64,000 nucleotides of DNA from contig NC_134124.1 in the NCBI RefSeq assembly GCF_040939455.1, positions 30,765,138 through 30,829,137 on the forward strand. The letters run 5' to 3'. This stretch comes from Microcebus murinus (lineage: Eukaryota > Chordata > Mammalia > Primates > Cheirogaleidae). The notes beneath the pieces were generated by a model that was given only the letters and a program-made list of their open reading frames with translations, made no database searches and was not told the DNA's origin. Positions within the stretch are counted from its first letter, which is position 1; every line of letters starts with the position of its first letter. The position numbers were made by a program, and so were the translations under genes. Shown here piece after piece: positions 12,115 through 23,200 of the stretch.

Positions 12115-12331
12115 TAAAATGGTGTAGAGATTGTAGGCTTTAGGGTAAATTGGCCTGAGTTCAAATTCTGCCTGTAACATTTGTGAATGGTATAACCTTG
12201 AACAAACAACCTCTCTGGCCTCAGATTCATTTTGTAATGAGGTAATAATACTACCTTTTAAAAATATGGTACAACTTTAAGTGAGGATAGAGAAAGCCTT
12301 TGGCATGGTGTTACTGTTGCTAATATTCTGC
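12115..12331 (+). repeat. MIR SINE
   Basis: Sense MIR. The tRNA-like head is followed by a B-box remnant 'gagttcaaattctgcc', then 'gaatggtataaccttgaaca', the core 'cctcagattcattttgtaat', and the tail 'agcctttggcatggtgtta'. Confidence 0.75.
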
Positions 12332-12487
12332 AGTTGACCATTTACTCTTATACCCTTGTTTTACTCATTGACTTTTTAACTGTGAATTGCTCGCATTGTC
12401 TTCCAAATATATTGGCAATCACCTAAAAAAAGCTTGTGCCTTTGGATCTTCTACTGTTGCATCTGCAATAGAGCTTTGCATAAAGTA

Positions 12488-12675
12488 ATGATAGTGAATA
12501 ATTATCATAATTTATTAAGCACTTATAGTAAGTCAAGTACTCTGCTATATTAACCCCCCACCAAACAATCTATGAAGTAAATCCTATTATCACCATTTTT
12601 CGCATTAGAAAAGTTGGGATTTGAGCTCTAAGGTCTCATAGCATGAACATGGTAGAACAAGACGCTGAACAAGGC
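12488..12675 (-). repeat. MIR SINE
   Basis: Antisense MIR: 'tttattaagcacttatagta', 'aagtactctgctatattaac', 'atctatgaagtaaatcctat', then a diverged head. It lies just downstream of a sense MIR. Confidence 0.7.
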
Positions 12676-12721
12676 CAAAAGGTTAAAATTTTGACTTCTA
12701 GAAGAGTAAGAAAGAGAGATT

Positions 12722-12741
12722 GAGAGAGAGAGAGAGAGAGA
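12722..12741. repeat. (GA)n microsatellite
   Basis: Pure GA dinucleotides for about 20 bases, immediately before the head of the next MIR. Confidence 0.85.
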
Positions 12742-12955
12742 CAGACCTAGGTTCAAATCCTGGTTTGCCACTTTCTAGATGTGTGACATTGAGTGAATTT
12801 CTTAATCTCCACAAGCCTCAGTTTCCTTTTCTGTAAAATAAGGATATTAATAGTATTTACCTTATAATTCTTCTGAAGATTAAATGAGGTAATATATGTA
12901 AAGTACCTGGCATGTTCTAAAGACTCTATAAATGTTCACTATTAATATCTAATAA
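12742..12955 (+). repeat. MIR SINE
   Basis: Well-preserved sense MIR. A B-box 'ggttcaaatcctgg', then 'ccactttctagatgtgtgac', 'cctcagtttccttttctgta', and the tail 'taaagtacctggcatgttc' ending with 'ataaatgttcactatta'. The A-box part is replaced by the GA microsatellite. Confidence 0.85.
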
Positions 12956-13386
12956 TTATGTCTGTGTAACTTGCTCACTTAAATCTTATCACAGTGCCTT
13001 GTTGGTACATATTAGTTAATCTATTGTTTTCATATCACAGTCTCTCTGTTCCAAAATAGTTGAAATAAGTCATAGAAAATCTAGGACTGAGCAGGTACAT
13101 GCATTGATTTCAAACTAGAACATAAACCTGGATGGACTCTGAGCACTTTCAAGGCTTACCGTTGGAGTGATAATAACATTCCATACTCACCTTGGCAGCG
13201 TCCAATAAATACACATGTCTGGTTTTCTCATTGCTATATAGAAAGTCAACTACACTAACGCATAAAACTCTCTGGGGTTTGGGAAAATTATTGCACTGCT
13301 TGTTCTTTATGACACCACCCAGGGTGTGTTATAATCACCCAGAAAGGCAGTGCTTGTTGTGTCTTGTTGTGATTCAGTCTCTATGT

Positions 13387-13442
13387 AGAAAGAGAAGGAG
13401 AAAGAGGAAGAGGAGGAAGAAGAAGAGGGGGAGGAGGAGAAA
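13387..13442 (+). repeat. Pure purine (GGA/GAA-rich) tract
   Basis: Fifty-six consecutive purines on the plus strand in GGA, GAA and GGGG blocks. Such mirror-like homopurine tracts can form triplex DNA. The lysine/arginine-rich frame read through it is an artefact. Confidence 0.85.
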
Positions 13443-13472
13443 TGGGACTGTGCTGTGGGAAATCCAAGTGTA

Positions 13473-14091
13473 GCAGTCCCCTTTACTCAATGGGGATACC
13501 TTTCAAGACCCCCCAGAGGATAGCTGAAACCATAAAGAGTACCAAACCCTATGTATAAAATGCACAGATTTCTTTTATCTTCTTCACAGTATCACAGACA
13601 GAAGATTCGTTCTTACCGTAGTTCTTAGCAACCTCAGCATATAATTTTTTTTCTTTCCTTATTAAGTTGAGAAATTTTACTTTTTCACTTAAAGGAAGCA
13701 GTTTATGGCTTCTCTTTCACCTATTCGAATTGCCGGTATCACCGCTCTTGTGCTTTGGGGCCACCATTAAGTGACATTAGGGTGACTTGAACAGAAAGCA
13801 CTGCGGTACCTGGCAGTAGATCTGATAAGCGAGCCAGCTAGGAAGTGACTAATGGGTGGGGGAGCGTCCACAGCAGGGACACACTGAACGAAAGGGTGAC
13901 TCAGACCCCGGGCGGGATGCAGTGGGGCAGCGTGAGATTTCATCACACTACTTAGAACGGCACACAATTTAAAACTTATACATTTTTTATTTTTGGAATT
14001 TTCCATTTAATGTTTTCAGACCACAGTTGATCACGGGTAACTGAAGCTGCGGAAAGAGAAACCATCACAGATAAGAGGGGAGCATACTGCA
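13473..14091 (-). mobile_element. Tigger2 (TcMar-Tigger) DNA transposon, internally deleted
   Basis: Both ends match Tigger2: 'cagtcccctttactc' at the left and the inverted counterpart 'ataagaggggagcatactg' at the right, beside TA dinucleotides. Inner landmarks also fit, including 'agtacaaaccctatgta'-like and 'aattttccatttaatg' segments. Most of the transposase gene is deleted, as in common Tigger2a copies. The element once moved by a mariner-type transposase at TA targets and is now inert. Confidence 0.8.
13600..13767 (-). pseudogene. Tigger2 transposase N-terminal remnant
   Basis: On the minus strand an ATG at 13767-13765 opens a frame reading MVAPKHKSGDTGNSN. It meets a stop, then continues in the same frame with LLPLSEKVKFLNLIRKEKK before a frameshift in an A-run. 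These residues belong to the N-terminal helix-turn-helix (CENP-B-like) DNA-binding part of Tigger transposases. The catalytic DDE domain is absent, so there is no possible activity. Confidence 0.7.
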
Positions 14092-14504
14092 CACTCCTTT
14101 GGGGGGGTTTCAAGGGTCTCGAGACAATATGTGGTGATTTCAGTAACTGTCGATCTTAAAAACATTTCCAGTGAAACCCTCACATTTCTCAAAACAGTTA
14201 TTCTTTAAAATAGAATAACCATTTATAATATACTTAAAGCCAAATTGGAACAGTATATTAGGAATGTAACATCTAAGAGTGTCACTACTCAGAAGGGAAA
14301 TTAACAAGGCAGAGATACATGGAGCTATATTTGCGAGTAGTTCTTCTCTACTGGGAAGGCCCCAGACTGGGAAATTGTCACCTGAGGCAAAATTATGAAG
14401 AAGATTGATTCATTTTCAGTCCACCTAGGAAAGTGCTCCCCAGTGTCTTCCTGTAGTCAACAGGGCAGAGATTGCACTTCTAGCATAGTACTTATGGTGG
14501 TTAT

Positions 14505-14985
14505 GTACTCATTCATTCATTCAACAATTGTTCATTGAGTGCCTACTGTGTACTATGCGCTATTGTGGCTTTTTGAGATTTAAGGGAGACGAGATCCCTG
14601 CCCTTTTGTTGCTTGCATTATAGTTGAGAGAGACCGTCAGCAAGCTTGGAAATAAATAAACACAATAACTTCCTGTAGTGATTTGGGCTGTAAAGAAAAG
14701 ATAATGAAATACAAAATGGACTGGCAGGCAAAGAGGCTATTTCATAGAGAGTGGTCCGGGCATGGCTCAGTGAGAGTGTGACATTTGAGCTGACACTAGA
14801 ACATTGAGAAGGTACCAGCTATGGAAAGATCTGGAATTCCAGGCAGAGAAAAGAGCTACATCAAAGGTACTAAGATAGAACCCTGTGGAGTGTGCTCAGA
14901 GGTGAAAAGAAACTGGACATGGCTGAAGAGTTGGGAGTAAGGAGGAGAGGGTAGCCGGGGGCCAGCTGGTGTATGTCCTGTAGTT
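14505..14985. repeat. Old L1-type (L1ME/L1M-like) 3'-UTR fragment
   Basis: Ordered landmarks: 'attcattcattcaacaatt', 'gagtgcctactgtgtactat', 'gagatccctgcccttttg', 'gagtgtgacatttgagctg', 'ggaattccaggcagag', 'gggggccagctggtgtatgt'. Same orientation as the copy at 5700-6180, and better preserved. Confidence 0.65.
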
Positions 14986-15109
14986 CCCAGCATGCAGTTT
15001 GGGGAAGCTCAGCTCTGCCCCTCCAAAGGGGAGTCTTCAAAGGTATAGAAATGAGCTCACTTTTAGTGAGCATTTACTGTATTCCTACTATTGTTCCCGA
15101 CTCGACTCA

Positions 15110-15470
15110 TCTCACCTTGTCTAAGAATGCTTTCCTTATATCTTAGCCCATAGCCTTTGCCTGTTAACTTATTCTATTCCCTTTTCAAATTTTGCTTTAA
15201 ACACCACTTCCCCAGGAAAGTGAGGCTTCCCTGAGCCTTTGACTCCTCCCAGCCCCACTAGGTCAAAACACCTGTCACGCACCCTCATGAACACTTTGGC
15301 CTTTTCATTCCTAACGCAGATGGTGGATTGTACTTAAGTCTTTGATTATTGATCTTCCCTTCTCTCTTGATTGTGAGCACGGGCAGGCCAGGAACCCATC
15401 AGTTTTGCTCACCGTTGTTCTCTCAGCACCTGCCACGATGCCAGGCACATAGAACATATTCCACTGCTCC
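15110..15470 (+). repeat. L2 LINE 3' end
   Basis: Classic L2 terminal order: 'aacaccacttccccaggaaa', 'gaggcttccctgagcctttg', 'ttgattgtgagcacgggcag', then 'cagcacctgccacgatgcca' and 'ggcacatagaacatatt'. Sense orientation, with no coding remnant. Confidence 0.75.
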
Positions 15471-16060
15471 TGTCCCTGTTGATCCTGGCAGGACATTGGC
15501 TGCCCAGAAGGAGTGGCTGTAACTGCATCACATCTGCGGCCGTCAATCGGGGGTTTTAAACAGCACCTATAGAAGTTGCCTTTCCCACACTCTCAGCCCT
15601 CTGATCATGGCTCTAGAGGGCTCTAGAAGCTTCCTGTCAAGGAGGACCTGAAGTGGAAATGAGCATCATGAGTCCCCCTGCTCACTGCAGCGTCTCTGGG
15701 GAAGAGCGTCCCTGATCCCAAGATGCCAGGGAACTCCTCGAGGAAGAGGAAGTTCTTGGAGAAAACTGTTCCACATCCTTTGTGAATAAATTGGCCTATT
15801 GCAGAGTATGGTGAATATACATGTAAATGTAATAAAATGTCAAAGTGGCACTGGAGAAGAGACTCACTAAATCGACTCAGCACTACATGTGGAATCAGAT
15901 CTCTAATGCATATTTGTAAGGCAACCAATAGAGCCATATTCCAAACTGCCCCGTTGAGAGAAATAAATCAATTATGAACACTGAAGTGATTAAGCCTTTT
16001 TACCTTTCATTGTCAAAGCAGTCCCTTTACTTTGTTTACTTTGGAACGCACCAGTGTAGG
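15471..16060. other. Unclassified intergenic DNA
   Basis: I recognise no repeat or gene here. A 104-codon minus-strand frame (15623-15937) starts in plain sequence with no upstream promoter, splice or homology signal. A TCTAGA-containing duplication 'ggctctagagggctctagaa' lies near 15610. Confidence 0.35.
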
Positions 16061-16066
16061 TGACTG

Positions 16067-16068
<2 letters not shown>

Positions 16069-16099
<31 letters not shown>

Positions 16100-16112
16100 C
16101 ACACACACACAA
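16069..16112. repeat. (CA)n microsatellite
   Basis: An AC dinucleotide array of about 44 bases with one TGC interruption near 16098-16100. Confidence 0.9.
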
Positions 16113-16369
16113 CATGCACATGTGTGTATGTAAGGTAGATTAAGTACCCAGCCCAGTATCTAGCACAATGTAGCACTATCCAGCTATTTTTTATAGATTT
16201 TTTTAAATGCCCTAGTCTTAATCACATTGACAAAAATCAAAAAACCAAGAGAGGTTCATAGGACCTGACAAGCATGTTTTATTGCTTTAAAGTGTGATTT
16301 CTCTGTCATTATCCTGTATCCCTTTCCGAAGTATAGTTGACAGAGTAGATACGTTATGAGTAAGGAGCT

Positions 16370-16560
16370 AGTAGCAGGAGGAATTGAGAATGCTTGCAAG
16401 GTTTCTAGGTTGTGTAATAAAGAATAGCAGTGAAAGAGCAAATTTAGGAGGACATAAAAGTATAATATCAGATATTTTTGAGTTTGAAATATGGGTGACA
16501 TATCCACATGGAGATTTCTGGAAGGCGGTGGCTCAAGTTAGAAGCTGGGATCCAGTAGTG
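16370..16560. repeat. Old L1-type 3'-UTR fragment
   Basis: Contains 'gagtttgaaatatgggtgac' and 'atatccacatggagattt', which match the 'gacatccaagtggagatg' segment of the same 3'-UTR family seen at 5700 and 14505, here from its distal part. Confidence 0.45.
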
Positions 16561-16639
16561 TTTAGTGAATACCCACAGCCATGCAAAAGATGATGTAGAA
16601 ACTGGCGGAGTTCTCCAAGTAATTTGGAGGTATGTAGAT

Positions 16640-16905
16640 TTATGAGACAGAGCCCCTCTGTTCAAGGAGTTTACGTTCTTTTCAGGTTGACAAGATAAAC
16701 TTATCAACACTTACAAGTTTGAAAAGTTTTGCAAAGAATAAATGTTTAGGACCGGAATAGTTGGCATAAGCTTTCCAGAAAAGAAAGTTAAGACTTGAAT
16801 TAGCCCTTGAAAACTTGAGTGGAATTTGGAGAGGAAAGTTTTTAGGAGACATTCAGGGATAATTGGAGCAAATCAGTCAAAATATTCTTGAAAACACATG
16901 GCAAA
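16640..16905. repeat. Old L1-type 3'-UTR fragment
   Basis: Contains 'tgttcaaggagtttacgttc', 'ttaagacttgaattagccct' and 'gacattcagggataattgga', corresponding to 'ctcaaggagcttacattct', 'tttgagctgggccttgaa' and 'acattccaggcagagg' of the consensus as I know it. Confidence 0.5.
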
Positions 16906-17479
16906 TGCTGGCTTTAATCCAAGCAAATTTTACTTCAAAACATCAGGTAGAGTTTCATCTGAAGCTCTCCAAGTGTTAGCTTAAGGGATATTTAAGGGAT
17001 ATTTCTAAAGCATAACTGAATTGGTGGTGCCAATCAACCTAACCATCGTATGGTTTAGCTTGGCTCCCAAAAATACAGTCCTAACAGATTAGCTACCTCT
17101 CTTCCCGTCCTCTCTCTGTCTGCCTTTTCTTTCTCTCTCTTCTTTCTGTCCCTCCATCTTTTTAAGACTATTAACTAATCACCTTATATGATCTGGATAT
17201 CGTACCCTCCTATTCAATTCTACCAAAGAGATTAATCAATGGAAATATATCTTAAAAGAACATCATAGATTATTTTGCAGTCCCTATGTGAAGGGCAGTA
17301 TTTTTTTATTACCAACAGCAATTTTGCTTTGGTCCATTGATTCAATCCCAAGAAAGAAATTTCCCTCTTTTATCAGGAATGATTGTATGTTTCCTGAGCA
17401 ACTGGTTTCTTTCTGTCTTATGAATATCAGGGGCGTTGTAACTGCTTGTATTTCCTCTTTAAGTTGGTTGCTAGAAAAC

Positions 17480-17602
17480 ATGGGCTTGGAAACAGATTTG
17501 TGGCTCGGATGTATGGAATCATAAACTACAGGCTGGGGCATAGGATTCAAAACAGCTCAACAAGTGATTCTGATGATCCAGTGAGATTGAAAACCATGGC
17601 TT
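17480..17602. mobile_element. Possible MER5-like fragment
   Basis: 'ggctggggcataggattcaa', then 'aacaagtgattctgatgatc' and 'gattgaaaaccatgg', resembles the terminal third of reverse-complemented MER5A. Divergent and partial. Confidence 0.4.
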
Positions 17603-17960
17603 TTGTTTCTGTTTTTAAGACACGTGCAATTTGTGATGAATATTTGGCCCATGATGGCATCCCAGTGCAGCCCCAGATTACTGGTGCAGATTACTGGGAC
17701 ATGCAAGGAATTCTGGTGATATTTGGATACTTTACAAATAACTTAAGTTTTAAAACTCCATAAAGTTAGAGAACGCCTCTACAAAGTTACGAATTCTCTT
17801 TTTGGAATCTTAGTTTTATACTTAAAAATTGGGGTTAATTATTAATGTTAGCATTTGATCAAATCATTAGTATTTGGTTTTAATTGTTGATGTTTTTACA
17901 CCAAGCACATAGAAGGGGCTTCATAAATGTCTGAGGAATTTAACTGATTTTTTTTTTTAT

Positions 17961-18068
17961 AAGAGAGACACAGAAAAGTTAAATGACTCAATCAGGGTCA
18001 TCCAGCTACTTAGATGCAGAAACCACTGCTTGTGCTAGGACTCACTCTTTTGATTCACAGTCCAATGT
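17961..18068 (-). repeat. MIR SINE fragment
   Basis: 'agacacagaaaagttaaatg', 'actcaatcagggtcatccag' and 'ctacttagatgcagaaacc' follow the antisense MIR core ('gaggttaagtaacttgccca' and so on). Confidence 0.65.
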
Positions 18069-18790
18069 TGTCCTTGTAGTACTGGCTTCATAAAGAAAAC
18101 TGATGGCTCCGTAAATAAAGTTCTTTTGCCATGTACTTAAGTTAAAGCGATCCCACTTGAATCCCCTGAGTTGCCCAACTTAGCCAGGGAGAAACTGTTA
18201 AACTTTTGGTATATTAAAAACCTCTCCAAAGCAGCCATTTATCTGTGCTCAAAAACCTTTTATTTAACTGTTATTTTTGTCTACAATCATAGAGATGAGC
18301 ACCAAAGAGAGGTTTTTGTGAACATAACTAAAATGTTAGACATTGATTGTGGTCGATGAGTCCATGGTTGAGTTTTTGGCCGATCAGAATATTACGGGAT
18401 ACTAGCATGTTCAAGTCCCAAGTGGGAAATGCTATACTTTTAAACATTGACTTTGCCATTTTTTTAGAGCAGTGTTTCTCAAATGTGGTGCAGGAAGGAG
18501 CTATTGAACTTCTTTTCACTTATTTGATCACATCTTTGTAAAATGCTATGTACATTTAATAGCATATGCAATAATAGCAGATACATAGTTTATATATAGA
18601 AGTATATAACTTATAAATAAGTATACGTAAAATGTGCATTTGTGCCCTTTAAAAAAAACTGATATGAACACATACCAGTATAAATTTCAGACCACTGATA
18701 CAGTTCTGAAAACTAATTTTTCATTTGTTTCTATCCAAGACCACTAAGAGAAACAAACCCACCATAGGTTCTTTCCTCTCTTCCAGTCTC
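18069..18790. other. Unique AT-rich DNA, no gene seen
   Basis: No confident repeat. Overlapping 60-codon frames on both strands near 18330-18540 are mirror images of each other and non-coding in character. Confidence 0.4.
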
Positions 18791-18801
18791 CCTCCTTCCC
18801 T

Positions 18802-18804
<3 letters not shown>

Positions 18805-18860
<56 letters not shown>
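18805..18860. repeat. (TC)n microsatellite
   Basis: About 56 bases of pure TC, with C/T-rich flanks from 18785 to 18895. The Ser-Leu repeat frame here is an artefact. Confidence 0.95.
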
Positions 18861-18865
<5 letters not shown>

Positions 18866-19100
18866 CTTTCTTATTTATTTATTTTTTCTGAGATGTTCTC
18901 TAAGGGCATATCTGCATTCTCAATAGACCAAACTCAAAGAAATAGCAGTTACAAAGTTGAACCAATCACCAGTCCCAATAGTAACTAAGCATTCCAGCCA
19001 TTAACCAAACTCATTAGCTGTATCAGTACGTTGTCTTAAAATATTCTCTAAACATCATCCTAATTTCCCTAAGTATAAGAATTGTATTATTGATACAATC

Positions 19101-19140
19101 TTTTCTTTTCTTTCTTTCTTTGTTTTTTTTTTTTTTTTTT
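19101..19140. repeat. T-rich tract
   Basis: A TTTTC patch leading into a T-run of about 18 bases. It may be an old retroposon tail on the minus strand, but no body is recognisable. Confidence 0.7.
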
Positions 19141-19141
19141 G

Positions 19142-20005
19142 ATAATCACATACTTAACTTTATATGCTGGGCAAGAAATATATAAGGTAGAGTTTTTTGG
19201 GTTTTTTTTTTTTAAATCATTGCCTAGCTTAGTCAATTTTAATGTATGTATGAGCCTACCTTAAAAAAAGTCTTATTTTTAAAATATTTAATTCACCTTC
19301 TCACAAGAGGATTTCCACATATTTAAAAGCTTTTTATCTTTAAAGAAATAAATAAATCTTTTAGCTGATTGTGGAACATTCTAAGTATACAATAATTAGA
19401 TTTAAGAGGATTCTTTTGGAGATGCAATTTAAAAATTCTAAATGCATGATACACACTTCTGTGAAAAGCATAATAATCACCTATACAATTAGCTAAATGA
19501 TTCTCTTGAGTTCAAGAATATAAATTGGTGAGTGGCTATCTGCATTAATCAGATAATTTCCATGTTTTACTTCAGGATGTAGACTTTTAAAAATATTGCT
19601 TTGTGAGTTTTATTTTAAATAATAACTCATTGAAATGGAAAGGGAAAAGTGGATTTAATCCATGCTTCAATGGCTTAATATTTGTCTGATTTTTGAAGGA
19701 TTTAGCACTGTTCCTCAGAGAACCATGGAGGACAGGGAAAAGCCTATCCAGAAGCTTCTTGGATTAGTTTGTTCATTCATTTCATTCATTCATTCATTTA
19801 CTTTGTGCTTATTTTTCTCCATAGTCATGTTTGTGAGTTGCAGACTCATGCATAAAAGTTGTGATTGCTGAATTAAAGAGCATCAATCTAAAATGATATA
19901 CCAACATTTGATAAATAAGAAGAACAATAAATATATGTAATATTTATTAATCATTTATTATAATTTATTTTATGATAATTTTATTGCATACAATAATAAA
20001 ATAAT
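19142..20005. other. AT-rich unique DNA with (ATTC)n patch
   Basis: An (ATTC)n tract sits at 19771-19799. The remainder is AT-rich with no recognised element and no coding signal. Confidence 0.4.
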
Positions 20006-20007
20006 CA

Positions 20008-20090
20008 CTGCTTCTTGAATTATGTTTCAGGTTCTGTGCTAGGCATTTGAGAGTCTCTCTCGTGATTTTAACTACCCTGTAGGTTAGGAT
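20008..20090 (-). repeat. MIR SINE fragment
   Basis: 'tatgtttcaggttctgtgct', 'aggcatttgagagtctctct' and 'ctaccctgtaggttaggat' correspond to antisense MIR ('tatgtgccaggcactgtgct...accctatgaggtagg'). Confidence 0.55.
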
Positions 20091-20355
20091 GTGGCACAAT
20101 GTAAGAGCTAAAAAACTGGACTCAGAATCCACATTGTCTGGGTCCAAACTAGCTCAGCCCTCTAGACATCTTGAGTGACCCAGAACAAATTATTTAATGT
20201 CTTACTGCCTCTGTTGCTCATGTACAAACAGGGGAAATAAAATTATATGTGATTTACATGGGACTATTGTAAAGATTAAATGAGTTGATAATATGCAAAG
20301 AACTTGGAACAGTGCCTGACACACAGTAAGAACAATGTGTTTGCTATCACTACAA
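20091..20355 (+). repeat. MIR SINE
   Basis: Near-complete sense MIR: 'aatgtaagagctaaaaaact', 'gagtgacccagaacaaatta', 'tgtaaagattaaatgagttg' and the tail 'gaacagtgcctgacacacag'. It abuts an antisense fragment, so two MIRs lie head to head. Confidence 0.8.
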
Positions 20356-20439
20356 TAGTTATTGTTGCTATGTGTATTATAGTTGACAAGAAATAGTATA
20401 CTTGTATTCAAAAGAGTTTATTTATATATTGATTCTGCC

Positions 20440-20645
20440 TGGGATGAAGTAAAGCATGCCTTTTTCATAGAAAGAGATGTTGATTTAGTCCTTGAAGTTT
20501 GGGTGGGATATTAATTAAAGTAAGGAAGGACATTCCAGGGAGGAGGAATGAAATGGGGACAGGCATAGATATAGGGTAGTCCGAAGTAAGTTTGAGGGGA
20601 AAAAAATGAGGAATTTGGGAGTCTGAGATGCAGGGTATATGGCAA
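20440..20645. repeat. Old L1-type 3'-UTR fragment
   Basis: 'gtccttgaagtttgggtggg' and 'ggaaggacattccagggagg' match the 'ccttgaaggatgggtagg...acattccaggcagagg' part of the family seen at 16640. Confidence 0.5.
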
Positions 20646-20705
20646 CAAGAATAAAAAGTCCATATTGTAAAGTACTATGATTTGATCTTTCTATATAGGT
20701 AGAAC

Positions 20706-20707
<2 letters not shown>

Positions 20708-20747
<40 letters not shown>
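20708..20747. repeat. (GT)n microsatellite
   Basis: Forty bases of pure GT/TG. On the other strand it yields a His-Thr repeat frame with no meaning. Confidence 0.95.
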
Positions 20748-20750
<3 letters not shown>

Positions 20751-20869
20751 CACACATTTGCACTGGAAAATTCATTGACTGTGATAACAGTTTTGCTCTC
20801 AAGTTATTATTTCTTTATTTAGTCCACCGTAATCTTAGCATTTATCAAAGGCTGATCTGAAAAGGAGCT

Positions 20870-21780
20870 TTAGGACCAAAGGATATCGCTTAGATGCTGA
20901 TAATCACTTCATTTACGTTAATAACACCCTAAGTCAGGACAGCAGCCATCAGTTAAATAGACTAAAAATTAGACTGAGATCAAAATTACTACCCCAAGCA
21001 CAGTATTAATTTTCTGATTGATGGTGACTAAGAAAAAAACTATTGGGCATAGCTTCAGCTGTATTTCAGGGAATCTGTACATTTCTTCTAATTTATAAAG
21101 TATAATAAATGAATCACCAAGAAGGATTAGTTGTCAGCTCTAAGACAGAGTGTGAAGGATGAAGCACTGCTGTATTCCCCTGATGTCAGTTGATCTATTA
21201 AATTAACAAGCATATAGATAGATTATTTAAAGATCAATTTAGCCAAGAATTGCTTTCAAATGAATACATCAGGCATCAAGCCTTTTTTTTTTGTAAGATC
21301 GTTTTGTAATTGGAATACATATTACACACAACTTCTCATCACAGAACTCAAGCAGTTTCAATCAGGAGGATTTGCTCTTTCTGCAAAGTGTGTGAAAATC
21401 AAAAATGAGCAGATCCACTTCATTATGTATAATGAGGAGATCTGTAGTTACTGTGTAAGTAATGGCTGAAAAGAATTGCTAGAAAAATGTTCTTTGCTCA
21501 CATCTCTGGCACTGGGCTAACACTTCTCTCTTAGAAAATCTTTTCAGCATGAAAGTTTTGGAATTAAGTTCCTAATAAACTTAGAAAGTCCAACAGCTGT
21601 GAGTAATTATGATACAAGCATATCAATCCATGTGCAAACAGATTTATTCGGTAAGCTCCAATCCTCTTGCTAACCCTTCACTGCAATAATTAAGTACACT
21701 CTAATGAGTTTGTTAGTAATTTCCATATGATTTTCCTCCTAATTATTATTTGAGTTGCCCATGTTTATAATACTTAGTAA
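20870..21780. promoter_or_regulatory. Candidate conserved non-coding element(s)
   Basis: About 0.9 kb without recognisable repeats. It is rich in ATTA/TAAT cores, including 'gctgataatcacttcattta', 'gtattaattttctgattgat', 'gcaataattaagtacactct' and 'cctaattattatttgag'. This resembles developmental enhancers in gene deserts. Conservation is untested. Confidence 0.3.
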
Positions 21781-21989
21781 TATCCTTAAAGTATCAATGG
21801 TGAAGACACAATTTTGGCTGGTGTATTATTTAATAATTTGTATTTTCTCATTCATATGCTAAGTAAACTAAGGGAAAACATTTATTTAAAGGTCAAACTT
21901 TTTGAAATTGGATTTTATGTGTGTGTATGCTCATTTTTATACACTTATTCAATTCCCATGGAATGAATGGGTCGTTTTAGCCTGAATCA

Positions 21990-22545
21990 AGTCCTGTTTT
22001 TCCCTGCTTAAAGAACTCCAAGTTTCTACCGTGGTCTTCAGGACCCTGAAGGACCATGTGCTACCTACCATTCTGACTTTGTCCCTTACCACTTCCTTAC
22101 TCAATCAGCTCCAGAATACTGACCTTCCTCCTGTTTGTCACAAAAGCAAAGCTGGTTTATATTAACACCATGGGGTCTTTGAATTCAGTACAGTTCTGTT
22201 TTGGAATGTCCTCCTCCCACTACTCTGTATGGATGTCTCACTTTTGTCATCCTAGGGTCCCCTCGGGATATCACTTCATTGGGGAAAACCTTGACTTTTA
22301 GCTACAACAGCACTCTGGCCAGTCATTCTCTATGGTCTCACCCAATTTTATTTATTTCAAAAAAAAATCTCATCACTCTTTTTTAAATGTGCTAGTTGGT
22401 TTATTTACTTTTCTCTCTCACACCTAGAATCTGAGCTTCCTGGTGTGCAAACATGTTATGTGATCTGTCTCCTTCATTTCTTTCTTTATCTTCTAGGCCT
22501 ACACCAGTGCCTGAGGCACTGGTGGTAAATTGTTAATGAGTACTT
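21990..22545 (+). repeat. L2 LINE 3' end
   Basis: Order of segments: 'ttaaagaactccaagtttct', 'gaatgtcctcctcccactac', 'tagaatctgagcttcctggt', then 'acaccagtgcctgaggcact' and 'gttaatgagta'. This is the L2 terminal region in sense. A short poly-A patch (22359-22367) has grown inside. Confidence 0.6.
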
Positions 22546-22574
22546 CTTCAGTGAGTGAGTAGATCAATGGTGAG

Positions 22575-22748
22575 CTGGAACAGGAAAGAATCTCAGCAAT
22601 CCTATCTACCCCTCATTTTATAGATGAATAACTGAAGTATGTTTGCATCCATGATTTGTCACCTAAAATGTAGAGCCTGTCAGAGCAGACCCAAGAAATT
22701 AAATCCCAAGCTTCCTGATTCCTGGCCCAGTCATGCTACCTGTCTTCA
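22575..22748 (-). repeat. MIR/THER-type CORE-SINE, antisense
   Basis: 'acccctcattttatagatga', 'ataactgaagtatgtttgc', 'gagcagacccaagaaattaa' and 'agcttcctgattcctggccc' follow the 'ctcattttacagatgaggaa...cctgactcccagtcc' layout. The exact subfamily is unclear. Confidence 0.5.
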
Positions 22749-22829
22749 CGTTCATCAGTCTGGCTGTGTTTGTTGAGATATATATATATTTATGCATGTG
22801 ATGTGTGTACTAGTAAAATTTTAAATTTT

Positions 22830-22990
22830 TGAGATTTTGAATCAAAATCACACCCACTCTAATCCTCTCAAGTTACACAGACAAGTAAATCACTTAACCT
22901 CCCTGGGCTTTGGTTATCTCATCTATAATAATAATAATATACTAGCCTGCCCAATCAGGCGAGTGATTGTGAGAACCAAGTAATAAAACA
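22830..22990 (+). repeat. MIR SINE
   Basis: 'aagtaaatcacttaacctcc', 'ctgggctttggttatctcat' and 'gcgagtgattgtgagaacca' match the sense MIR core. An ATA-rich patch replaces the usual 'gggataataatag'. Confidence 0.65.
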
Positions 22991-23200
22991 AATTGTTTTG
23001 TAAACTGAAAAACTATAGTATGAAATGATAATAATCAAGACCCAGATGTCACTTAGCAACACAGTATAAAGCAGAATTGGATTCTTGGGATGTCCACCTT
23101 TAAGTGGGTTCAGATATTGAAATTCCATAATCACAAAAGGCATTATAGAGGAAAGCAAAAGCTGTATATATGTCTATATAAAACCTTCTTTTCCTTAAGC

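Noticed and set aside
16981..17004. Tandem ttaagggatat duplication
   Set aside because: Only two units, most likely replication slippage.
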